Source of the DNA: an uncultured Clostridia bacterium
GTDB lineage: Bacteria; Bacillota; Clostridia; Christensenellales; Pumilibacteraceae
Length of the DNA stretch: 64,000 nt
Reading direction: 5' to 3'
Assembly (NCBI GenBank): GCA_947175195.1
Contig: CAMWLQ010000002.1
Span: 186,001-250,000 of the forward strand
Positions 27,065 through 34,651 of the stretch are shown piece after piece. Below the pieces are notes generated by a model. It saw only the letters and a program-made list of their open reading frames with translations. It was not told the DNA's origin and ran no database searches. Each line of letters starts with the position of its first letter. Position 1 is the stretch's first letter. A program made the position numbers and the translations under genes.

Positions 27065-28216
27065 TTATTTGATTAATTCGTCCGCGAGTGCTTTCAGCTC
27101 GGTTTCGGTTTCCGCCGTAACCGCCGATTTTACTGTTACTGATTTTTCCGCAAACGTTATATTTTTCATTGTTTCAAACTGCGCGCGCATAAGCTTGGCG
27201 GACATGGGCGCCCAAGTTCCGTTTTCTATAAACGCCACCTTGCGGCTTTGGAAGTTTTTGCTCTTGAGTCTATTTATAAACAACTCGGTCATGGGGAAAA
27301 GTCCACCGTCATATGTGACCGACGCAAGTACCAACCTATCGTAACGGAACGCCGACTCCACAGCCTCCGCAATATCGTCGCGCGCAAGATCGAATATTTC
27401 CACGCGCAAGCCCGATTTTTCAAGCATTGTAGCAAGTCGCTTTGCTGCGTCCTGCGTGTTGCCGTATATGGACGAATACGCTACCGTTACGCCCTTATCC
27501 TCCGGCACGTACGAGCTCCACGTGTTGTATTTGCCTATATAGTAGCGCAAATTTTCCATGAGCATCGGTCCATGCAACGGGCAAATGATTTTAATATCGA
27601 GCTGCGCCGCCTTTTTTAACGCGCTTTGCACCGTAGGACCGTACTTGCCTACAATGTTAATGTAATACCTGCGCGCCTCGCACGTCCAGTCCTCATCCAC
27701 GTCCAACGCGCCGAACTTGCCAAACGCGTCCGCGGAGAATAACACCTTTTCGGTCATCTCGTACGTGAACATGACCTCGGGCCAATGCACCATCGGCGCA
27801 AAAATAAACTTGAGCGTATGCTTGCCGAGCGACAATTCGTCGCCGTCCTTTACTACCAAGGTTTTATCGAATATACTTCCGTAAAAGCGTTCGGCAATAT
27901 TGAACGTCTTTTCGTTGCCGACAACAACAGTCGAAGGGTACTTTTTCAAAAACGCCCTAATGCTCGACGAGTGGTCCGGCTCCATGTGCGAAATTATGAT
28001 ATAGTCGGGTATTCTGCCCGCCAATGCTATCTCCACATTAGACAACCATTCTTCGGTTTTGCGCTTGTCGACAGTATCGAACACAGCTATTTTTTCGTCC
28101 ATAATAGTATAGGAATTGTACGACACACCATTGGGCACTACGTACTGCCCCTCAAACAAATCTATGGTTTTGTCGTTTACCCCAACATATCTAATGCTGT
28201 CGGTGATTGATAGCAT
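27065..28216 (-). CDS. fprA: Flavodiiron protein FprA
   Basis: Reduces O2 or NO at a non-heme diiron site, protecting anaerobes. The metallo-beta-lactamase-like domain (1-~245) has the iron ligands in SHMEPDHSSS (H-x-E-x-D-H) and CPLHGPML. The C-terminal flavodoxin domain has SIYGNTQDAAKRLA. The rubredoxin domain of some homologues is absent. Length 383 is normal. AGGAGG precedes the ATG. Confidence 0.95.
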   Translation of the reverse strand: MLSITDSIRYVGVNDKTIDLFEGQYVVPNGVSYNSYTIMDEKIAVFDTVDKRKTEEWLSNVEIALAGRIPDYIIISHMEPDHSSSIRAFLKKYPSTVVVGNEKTFNIAERFYGSIFDKTLVVKDGDELSLGKHTLKFIFAPMVHWPEVMFTYEMTEKVLFSADAFGKFGALDVDEDWTCEARRYYINIVGKYGPTVQSALKKAAQLDIKIICPLHGPMLMENLRYYIGKYNTWSSYVPEDKGVTVAYSSIYGNTQDAAKRLATMLEKSGLRVEIFDLARDDIAEAVESAFRYDRLVLASVTYDGGLFPMTELFINRLKSKNFQSRKVAFIENGTWAPMSAKLMRAQFETMKNITFAEKSVTVKSAVTAETETELKALADELIK

Positions 28217-28244
28217 AATATCCTCCTAAAACATCACTGTTATT

Positions 28245-28273
28245 AGTATACACAAAATTATTGTTTACCGCAA
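28245..28273 (-). promoter_or_regulatory. Probable promoter of fprA
   Basis: TTGCGG (28268-28273), 17 bp, TATACT (28245-28250), about 30 bp before the fprA ATG. A TTGACT lies a few bases further upstream but is spaced too widely. Confidence 0.5.
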
Positions 28274-28300
28274 GTCAATTTAACACTTTTGTAATTTAAT

Positions 28301-28918
28301 TTATAAAAGCTCTCGCTTGTACTTTAATGCGTCGGATTCGGTTATTTGTCGCACCACTCTTGCAGGATTACCGTACGCTAAACTGTTATCGGGAATTTTG
28401 CCCGCAACTACCGATCCTGCACCGATTACACAGCCCGAGCCGATGACCGCGCCCGCAAGTATAGTCACATTGCCGGCTATCCAGCAATTATCGCCTATTG
28501 TTATGGGCGCGCCATATTCACGACAAGTCGATTTGCCGACAAAGTTAATATACGGATTACGGTCTTGATACATAAGCGGATGCTTAGGCGTGAGTATCGA
28601 CACGTTAGGACCGACAAAAACATTGTCGCCAATCGTTACCGGACATACATCGAGAACGGTTAGATTAAAATTAGCGTAAAAATTTTTTCCGAGTTTTGTA
28701 AAAACTCCGTAGTCAAAGTAAATCGGACCTTGCAAGTATCCGCCCTCTTTCATATTCGGAATAAGCTCGGCAAGAATTTTTTCGCGCTCCTCTACATCCT
28801 CTTCAAACGTATCGTTGTATAACTTACAAAGCCTGTGCGCCTTTTGCCTAAGCGAAAGCAACTCCGGTTTAGACGCGTCGTAAATTTTACCGGCGAGCAT
28901 TCTTTCCTTCTCAGTCAT
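28301..28918 (-). CDS. Maltose/galactoside O-acetyltransferase-family protein
   Basis: Left-handed beta-helix acetyltransferase of 205 residues: MTEKERMLAGKIYDASKPEL at the N terminus, NFNLTVLDVCPVTIGDNVFV, then hexapeptide turns (ITIGDNCWIAGNVTILAG) ending DNSLAYGNPARVVRQI. The catalytic His is in LTPKHPL. The frame opens at 29146, but the first 76 residues are arginine-rich and overlap the next gene. ATG 28918 has GGAAAGG and is the family start. It lies 11 bp after the Mrp gene. Substrate sugar is unknown. Confidence 0.92.
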   Translation of the reverse strand: MTEKERMLAGKIYDASKPELLSLRQKAHRLCKLYNDTFEEDVEEREKILAELIPNMKEGGYLQGPIYFDYGVFTKLGKNFYANFNLTVLDVCPVTIGDNVFVGPNVSILTPKHPLMYQDRNPYINFVGKSTCREYGAPITIGDNCWIAGNVTILAGAVIGSGCVIGAGSVVAGKIPDNSLAYGNPARVVRQITESDALKYKRELL

Positions 28919-28929
28919 AACCTTTCCAC

Positions 28930-29760
28930 CTAATGCTTGCTTACCGGCAAGCCGCTCTCCAAAATGTCGGCTGCAGGCTCGATATAACCAAATGTTTCTA
29001 CGTCCATTTTGCCGCCGTCGGCTGCGGAAACGAGCTTGGCGTCGTACGGGATTTCGGCAAGCACGGGCAAGCCGAACTTTTGCGCAACCTCGCCCACTGC
29101 CTTGCCGTCGCCGAATACGTTTATGCGCTTGCCGCAATCGGGACACACGACGTAGCTCATATTTTCCACTATGCCGAGCACGGGTATCTTCATGAGGTTT
29201 GCCATATTGACAGCTTTTTCAACTATCATAGACACAAGCTCTTGCGGCGTAGTTACAACAACAATGCCGTCTATCTTAATCGACTGGAACACGGTAAGCG
29301 GCACGTCGCCTGTACCCGGCGGGCAGTCTATAAACATATAGTCTATATCACCCCAAATAACGTCCGTCCAAAACTGCTTGACCATGCCCGCTATTATCGG
29401 ACCGCGCCAAACAATCGGGTCGCTCTCGTTTTCCAAAAGCAAATTGGACGAAATAATCTTTATTCCCGCGGCGCTCTTTAACGGATACATTCCTATTCCG
29501 TCGCTTTGAACATCACCGCGAACGCCGTACATTTTGGGTATAGACGCGCCTGTAATATCGGCATCCAGCACCGCTGTGCTGTGCCCTTTTTTGTTCATAG
29601 CCGCGGCAAGCATAGCTGTGACCGAAGACTTGCCTACGCCGCCTTTGCCGCTTACAACGGCAATTACGCGCTTAATACGCGATAGTTCGTGCGGATTGTC
29701 CGTTTGCGGCGCCGAACATTTTTCGCCGCAAGTACTGCAATTATGAGTGCATTCGCTCAT
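28930..29760 (-). CDS. Mrp/NBP35-family iron-sulfur cluster carrier ATPase
   Basis: P-loop ATPase with the deviant Walker A GKGGVGKSSVTAML and a conserved second-half cysteine pair in YVVCPDCGKRI, typical of Fe-S scaffold proteins. The N terminus has four cysteines (CTHNCSTCGEKC), the ferredoxin-like motif of NBP35-type members. Length 276 is normal. It is 1 bp from the O-antigen-ligase-like gene; no functional link to that neighbour is evident. Confidence 0.93.
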   Translation of the reverse strand: MSECTHNCSTCGEKCSAPQTDNPHELSRIKRVIAVVSGKGGVGKSSVTAMLAAAMNKKGHSTAVLDADITGASIPKMYGVRGDVQSDGIGMYPLKSAAGIKIISSNLLLENESDPIVWRGPIIAGMVKQFWTDVIWGDIDYMFIDCPPGTGDVPLTVFQSIKIDGIVVVTTPQELVSMIVEKAVNMANLMKIPVLGIVENMSYVVCPDCGKRINVFGDGKAVGEVAQKFGLPVLAEIPYDAKLVSAADGGKMDVETFGYIEPAADILESGLPVSKH

Positions 29761-29761
29761 G

Positions 29762-31258
29762 TTACTCTCCTTCAGTTTCCGTTACTGTTTTTTGCTCCGT
29801 AACGGTTGAATCAATATTTGTTTCATCGACAGGCTTGTCGCCGGCGGCGGCAGGCATCGGTTGTTGCTCAAGCTTAATCTTTTTTACGTCACATTCGATA
29901 AGTGCCAGCATAATGCCGTAATACAGCAAGTGCGTCGGCATAGTCATTGCAATATCGAGCAAAGCGTTGCACAGCATAGCCAATACACACAATGCAACAA
30001 ACACGCGCTCGGTCGTGAGCTTGACGGAAAACGTCAACCGTACCGTCCTATACCTATGGTAAAGATATGCCGCCAGTCCTAATATTCCGGCGCAATATAG
30101 GTATGTCAGCGGCGTGCAATGGAATGAATAATACCAATTATTTATCGGCGGCAAATACCAAATACCCAAACCGAAAATCGGATACGATTTCCAAGCATTA
30201 AAGCCTCTCTTCCACAAGCCGATTCTTCCGCTTGTAGTAACGTCGCCCGAAAGTACCTTTGTTATCAGGTTACCTATTTGATTTCTCAACAAAACAATTC
30301 CGACTATCGCTACAACCGCAGCAATGCCGAATGCTATCCAATACCCAATCCTGCCCGTTTTCTTTTTGAAACACAGCGCAATCGCTACTATTGCTGTGCC
30401 AGGCACAGCCACAACTAAAGCCGCACGCGAAAAAGTCAAATATATTGTAACCAGCTCTACGGCTATCGCTATCAAAAACAAATAGCCGTGCTTATAAATA
30501 TACACCATATAAAATGTTATCGGCAATGCAATCACAACAAACGCCGCGGCGGTATTTGAAATAGCGTAGCCGAACACTAAAAAATTCTTTTTGTCGGCAA
30601 AGCTGATACTGAAATTGGAAAATTTTATATCGCAAACAATATACTGCTTGATTACCGCCGCTAAAATAACTACCGACATTGTAATCATTGTCCAAGCAAA
30701 ATATTCTATACTTTTTCTCCCCTCGTACTCACCGCAATTAACAAGCAAAGTGTAAGGCAAAAACATTGTTATCGATATTGCAAGCGCCATGCCTACGCCT
30801 GTCCAAGACATAGACGGTGAGCCGATACCGCCGACAACCAAAAAGCCGCTGACCAATGCCAAAGAAAGCGTAAGATACCCACGCTTAAACATAGAACGCC
30901 ACTTTTTGTAATAAACAAGATTAAATACAAACGCCACGAGTATAAAAACAAGCACTATACACAGTATGGCAATATAAACAGGCTTACCGAAATATCCCGA
31001 TTGGGGGCTAGTGTCTTCCGACATTACAAACATGCACATCGTCAAAAACGGCACTAATACGAACGAATTTTTGCAAAACAATAATGCAGGAACAAGCAAA
31101 ATCGCGAGCAAAACCGCGCCTACTACGGGAATATCAAATGAATGTGCGAGTATACAAACTACGCCGTAAGCAACGATATACCAAACAGAATTGCACAGCT
31201 TGTCCGCGGTCCTTCCGAATTTGCTATTGACGATTTTGTCGCACCATTCTTTCATCAT
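29762..31258 (-). CDS. O-antigen ligase/polymerase-like membrane protein
   Basis: About 498 residues with some 10-12 hydrophobic segments. LTFSRAALVVAVPG and the large-loop SGRIGLWKRGFNAWKSYPIF with GLG are hallmarks of the Wzy_C/WaaL group, which link or polymerise glycans at the outer membrane face. A Pro/Thr/Glu-rich hydrophilic tail follows. The frame opens at a TTG (31294), but a TATAAT lies over codons 4-6, so ATG 31258 or 31255 is more likely; no ideal Shine-Dalgarno is seen for either. No glycan cluster surrounds it. Confidence 0.8.
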   Translation of the reverse strand: MMKEWCDKIVNSKFGRTADKLCNSVWYIVAYGVVCILAHSFDIPVVGAVLLAILLVPALLFCKNSFVLVPFLTMCMFVMSEDTSPQSGYFGKPVYIAILCIVLVFILVAFVFNLVYYKKWRSMFKRGYLTLSLALVSGFLVVGGIGSPSMSWTGVGMALAISITMFLPYTLLVNCGEYEGRKSIEYFAWTMITMSVVILAAVIKQYIVCDIKFSNFSISFADKKNFLVFGYAISNTAAAFVVIALPITFYMVYIYKHGYLFLIAIAVELVTIYLTFSRAALVVAVPGTAIVAIALCFKKKTGRIGYWIAFGIAAVVAIVGIVLLRNQIGNLITKVLSGDVTTSGRIGLWKRGFNAWKSYPIFGLGIWYLPPINNWYYSFHCTPLTYLYCAGILGLAAYLYHRYRTVRLTFSVKLTTERVFVALCVLAMLCNALLDIAMTMPTHLLYYGIMLALIECDVKKIKLEQQPMPAAAGDKPVDETNIDSTVTEQKTVTETEGE

Positions 31259-31273
31259 GATAATTGTATCATT

Positions 31274-31301
31274 ATTATATCCTTTCGTCAACAAAAAGCA
31301 A
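31274..31301 (-). promoter_or_regulatory. Possible promoter of the O-antigen-ligase-like gene
   Basis: TTGCTT (31296-31301), 16 bp, perfect TATAAT (31274-31279). The leader to ATG 31258 would be only about 8 bases. Confidence 0.45.
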
Positions 31302-31316
31302 AATGATTTAACGGAA

Positions 31317-32381
31317 TTATTTTAATTTGATTTTATCTTCAGCCAAACGCTTAGCAAATGACAGTAGCAGCTCGTTTGCGGCGGCTGCATCATCGCCGTT
31401 CCAAGTGAGCGAAAAACAGTGATTGGACCCCGAATAGCGCGCCGAAAAATACTCGTTATATACGCCGTTTTCGTTCAAAACGTCTAACATTACGTCACCC
31501 TGTCCCCTGCAAAATATATCGTTATCCGAATATATTACAAATGTAGGCGGATAATCCTTGCCAACAAGTTCGGACGGCACGCACACGTCGCGGTACTTGT
31601 ACGTATCAAAATCTACGGGTTTTACCCCCGTCATGCTTAGGACTACGCCGTTAGACAGCCCGAACGGATACCGCGTGTCCAAAACGGTACGCATATCGTA
31701 AATGCCGCAGTTAAGCAACGCACCGAAAACTTTGAATTTGGGCGAAAAGCCAAATGCGGACTTAAGCTTGTCCGAACAGTTAAACGCTCCCATCATTGCG
31801 GCATAGTAAGCGCCGGCGCTGTCCCCACCCACGAAAATCCGTTCGCGGTCTATATTATAAACATCGGCATTATCATAGATAAAATTTGCCGCAGCAACAA
31901 TATGCTTTAGCGGATCGGGAAAAGTATATTGCGGTGCGAGTCCGTAATTGACGCAAAACACGCTAAAGCCATGCAATGCAAAAAACTGTGACCGACCTTT
32001 GCGGTATTTTTTGTCGCCCGCCGAAAAGCCGCCACCGTGTATCAATATTATTGCCGGCTGCTTTTCATCGCTTTTCGTGCGGTAAAAATCCAGTTTGCAT
32101 ACCGATGACAATGATCGGTCGTAAACTATATTCGATTGGACGTTGATTGTTTTAATATTATCTTTATTTACATACGGACAAGCATTTTGCGAAAGCGCAA
32201 AAAGAATGTCAATAGCGCGAAACAGTTTTTTTGTTTTGCGTATGGAACGCTTACGTCTATGCTTTTCCCAGCCGGTCAAATTCGGATGCTCGTAGTTGGC
32301 GTCATTCAAAATCTCCTCGTCATGCTTGCGCAAGCGTTCGAGGTCGTTTAACGTTTCGCCGTTGTCGTCATTTTGCTCCAT
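31317..32381 (-). CDS. Alpha/beta-hydrolase (HSL/BD-FAE-like esterase)
   Basis: 354 residues. The oxyanion-hole motif is LIHGGGFSAGD, the nucleophile elbow is VGGDSAGAYYAA (Ser in GDSAG), and the C-terminal acid and base are probably in YSDNDIFCRGQGD and SGSNHCFSL. The first ~75 residues are charged (WEKHRRKRSIRKTKKLF) with no signal peptide, so it is cytoplasmic. Likely acts on small esters; natural substrate unknown. Confidence 0.85.
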   Translation of the reverse strand: MEQNDDNGETLNDLERLRKHDEEILNDANYEHPNLTGWEKHRRKRSIRKTKKLFRAIDILFALSQNACPYVNKDNIKTINVQSNIVYDRSLSSVCKLDFYRTKSDEKQPAIILIHGGGFSAGDKKYRKGRSQFFALHGFSVFCVNYGLAPQYTFPDPLKHIVAAANFIYDNADVYNIDRERIFVGGDSAGAYYAAMMGAFNCSDKLKSAFGFSPKFKVFGALLNCGIYDMRTVLDTRYPFGLSNGVVLSMTGVKPVDFDTYKYRDVCVPSELVGKDYPPTFVIYSDNDIFCRGQGDVMLDVLNENGVYNEYFSARYSGSNHCFSLTWNGDDAAAANELLLSFAKRLAEDKIKLK

Positions 32382-32397
32382 AATAACCTCGCATTAA

Positions 32398-32425
32398 TTT
32401 ATATACAAAACGTTATTTTTGTCAA
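32398..32425 (-). promoter_or_regulatory. Promoter of the esterase gene
   Basis: TTGACA (32420-32425), 16 bp, TATAAA (32398-32403), about 16 bp before the ATG, with GAGG between. Confidence 0.6.
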
Positions 32426-32461
32426 CATTCTCATATAATTTTTTAACAGTTTAATCAACAA

Positions 32462-32998
32462 TTAAACATTCTTGCCCATTTCATATGCTTGTTCGATAAA
32501 ACGCGTATTTTGTATTTCGCCCTTTTCCGTAACGCCTACACCGCGAACAACACCCTTGACGCTTACGCCGTCAAAGCAATCCACCCAGCCCTGTACAGCC
32601 GTCAAAGCGCCGTCCATAGCCGTTTCCGCATCGTCAGCCGCGGTCGCAAGCAAATACACGTCGGTAAACTTGTTTTGACGCGGATAAAGCGGGTTTAAGC
32701 GGTCGATAAAGGTCTTTAACTGCCCGCACACCGAATAGAAATATACCGGCGTAGCAAATACCAGCACGTCGGCGTTTTGCAGCTTTTCGTACAAACCGTT
32801 CATATCGTCTTTAAGCACGCACGCATCATGCGACTGACAGTATAAACACCCGATACAATACTTTAAGTTCAATTCGCGTACCGATATAAGCTGAACGTCG
32901 TTTCCCGCCGACAGCGCGCCGTCCGCGAATGCCTTTGCCAAAAGCTCCGAATTTCCGCCGTTGCGCGGCGTGCTTGTTACCACTATTACTTTTTTCAT
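32462..32998 (-). CDS. Flavodoxin-fold NAD(P)H-dependent oxidoreductase
   Basis: 178 residues. FMN-binding STPRNGGNS at the N terminus and TPVYFYSVCGQLKTFIDRL mid-protein. The cysteine group YCIGCLYCQSHDAC matches the iron-sulfur flavoprotein/reductase family. It is related to but clearly distinct from the reductase at 25490-26035. AGGAG precedes the ATG. Separate promoter; no neighbour suggests a partner. Confidence 0.88.
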   Translation of the reverse strand: MKKVIVVTSTPRNGGNSELLAKAFADGALSAGNDVQLISVRELNLKYCIGCLYCQSHDACVLKDDMNGLYEKLQNADVLVFATPVYFYSVCGQLKTFIDRLNPLYPRQNKFTDVYLLATAADDAETAMDGALTAVQGWVDCFDGVSVKGVVRGVGVTEKGEIQNTRFIEQAYEMGKNV

Positions 32999-33020
32999 AT
33001 TCTCTCCTTAATTTATCTCT

Positions 33021-33049
33021 AATATATCACAAAGCAACGGCAATAGCAA
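33021..33049 (-). promoter_or_regulatory. Promoter of the second flavodoxin-fold reductase
   Basis: TTGCTA (33044-33049), 17 bp, TATATT (33021-33026), about 20 bp before the ATG. It begins just after the opp-operon terminator. Confidence 0.5.
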
Positions 33050-33071
33050 ATATTTACATATACAATCTTAC

Positions 33072-33099
33072 ATAAAAAAGATAGAGCAACTGCTCTACC
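33072..33099 (-). terminator. Terminator of the protease-opp operon
   Basis: TAGAGC/GCTCTA stem with a short loop, followed on the minus strand by TCTTTTTTATG. It lies 16 bp after the stop of the last operon gene. Confidence 0.7.
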
Positions 33100-33114
33100 T
33101 TTTGTATAATCTAT

Positions 33115-33375
33115 TTACTTGATAAACCAACCGTTGAGCCAACACACGACTACTGCGGCGGCAAGTCCAAAGCCAACGACTATTGCCAATATCCGCGGCA
33201 AATATGCGGCAAACCAAGCACGCATCATAGCACGGGTTTCCTTGCGCGTGGGTCTATCCTCCTTGGCAACCTTTTTATCCGCCTTTGTGGGGCGATACCA
33301 AGGAAATCCATCCACGTTCATGTCCACGATTGTTCTGCCGTCGTCATCGGCGTACTTTTTCTGTTTTTTACCCAA
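33115..33375 (-). CDS. Small single-pass membrane protein, opp operon
   Basis: 86 residues. A hydrophilic, basic N-terminal half (GKKQKKYADDDGRT, then RPTKADKKVAKEDR) is followed by one hydrophobic helix near the C terminus (ILAIVVGFGLAAAVVVCWLN), so most of it should lie in the cytoplasm. It starts 10 bp after oppF and precedes the operon terminator. I do not recognise the family. It may be a small subunit or assembly factor of the transporter, inferred only from position. Confidence 0.7.
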   Translation of the reverse strand: MGKKQKKYADDDGRTIVDMNVDGFPWYRPTKADKKVAKEDRPTRKETRAMMRAWFAAYLPRILAIVVGFGLAAAVVVCWLNGWFIK

Positions 33376-33385
33376 ACCTTCCCTC

Positions 33386-34651
33386 TCAGTCTTGAGGATA
33401 CAAATGACACGCGCACATATGCCCGTTGCCGTAATCCTTAAATTTAGGCTCTACATGTTTGCACACTTCCATACACCTTGAGCAACGAGTATGGAACTTA
33501 CAGCCTGACGGCGGATTGGCGGGACTGGGTATATCGCCCTGCAACACTATACGGTTGCCCTTGTAATGCGGGTCAGGCACCGGCACGGCTGAAAGCAACG
33601 CATGCGTATACGGGTGCATAGGATTGTTAAAGATGTCCTTTTCGTCGCCCATCTCTACAAACTTACCCAAATACATAACGCCTACCCTGTCCGAAATGTG
33701 CTGAACAACGCTCAAATCGTGAGAGATGAACAAGTACGTCAGGTTAAGATCGCGCTGCAATTCCTTTAACAGGTTGATAACCTGGGCTTGAATAGACACG
33801 TCAAGCGCCGATACAGGCTCGTCGCAAACGACGAATTTGGGCTTGACCGCCAACGCTCTTGCTATGCAAATACGCTGACGCTGACCGCCCGAAAACTCGT
33901 GCGGGTATCTATCGAAATAAAAATCCTGCAAACCGCACTTGCGCATAATGTCTATTACGTAGTCACGGTATTCCGATTTAGGTACGATATTATGGACCTT
34001 AACCGCCTCGCCGATTATTTGACCAACGGGACTGCGCGGCGGAAGACTGCCATACGGGTCCTGGAATATAATTTGCATTTGCGTACGGAATTTGCGCAAT
34101 GCGCTCGGCTTTAATGCGGTTATTTCAGTCCCTTCAAAAAAGACTTTTCCGCCACTTATATCGAACAAGCGCAGTATGCTCCTGCCCATTGTGCTTTTTC
34201 CGCAGCCGCTTTCGCCCACTATACCGAGCGTTTCGCCGCGTTTTACCTTAAAGCTGACGCCGTTGACGGCTTTTACATACGTTTTGTCAAGTATAATCTT
34301 TCTTTTGAACTTAGTGACGTCCGCCTTCTTTTCGCCCTGCTCCGCGCTTTCGGTAGCCTCGTCCTCGGAAACAACGGGCTCGTCGGCGGCAACGTCCGAT
34401 TTTTCAATCGGGGTTTCAGGCGCGACAATACTGTCGTCACCCGCGACGGGCTCGACGGAGGATGCGGCGTTTTGCATAGCAGTTGATGCGGGATCGGGAT
34501 TATTCAATACGGGAACTTTTACGAGCTTAAACTCTTTTCTGGTCAAAAAGTACTTTTTAAGGTCGTAAACTTCCAATATATAATCATCGGTCTTCGTGTC
34601 GGCTTGCGTCGCCTCGCCGTTTATAACTTCGGGTTTAAGTTCTTCCGACAT
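33386..34651 (-). CDS. oppF: Oligopeptide ABC transporter ATP-binding protein OppF
   Basis: ABC ATPase: Walker A GESGCGKSTMGRSILRL, signature FSGGQRQRICIARAL, Walker B FVVCDEPVSALD, and the C-terminal cysteine motif of the Opp/Dpp group (GCKFHTRCSRCMEVC). Unusual: a ~65-residue acidic, Ala/Ser/Glu-rich insert (about 50-112, including DEPVVSEDEATESAEQ) interrupts the N-terminal sheet, making the protein 421 residues instead of ~320. It overlaps the oppD stop by 1 bp. Confidence 0.95.
   Translation of the reverse strand: MSEELKPEVINGEATQADTKTDDYILEVYDLKKYFLTRKEFKLVKVPVLNNPDPASTAMQNAASSVEPVAGDDSIVAPETPIEKSDVAADEPVVSEDEATESAEQGEKKADVTKFKRKIILDKTYVKAVNGVSFKVKRGETLGIVGESGCGKSTMGRSILRLFDISGGKVFFEGTEITALKPSALRKFRTQMQIIFQDPYGSLPPRSPVGQIIGEAVKVHNIVPKSEYRDYVIDIMRKCGLQDFYFDRYPHEFSGGQRQRICIARALAVKPKFVVCDEPVSALDVSIQAQVINLLKELQRDLNLTYLFISHDLSVVQHISDRVGVMYLGKFVEMGDEKDIFNNPMHPYTHALLSAVPVPDPHYKGNRIVLQGDIPSPANPPSGCKFHTRCSRCMEVCKHVEPKFKDYGNGHMCACHLYPQD

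Noticed and set aside
28919-29146. 76-residue Arg-rich N-terminal extension of the acetyltransferase
   Set aside because: It overlaps the Mrp-type gene and is not family-like; the ATG at 28918 with a ribosome binding site is the better start.
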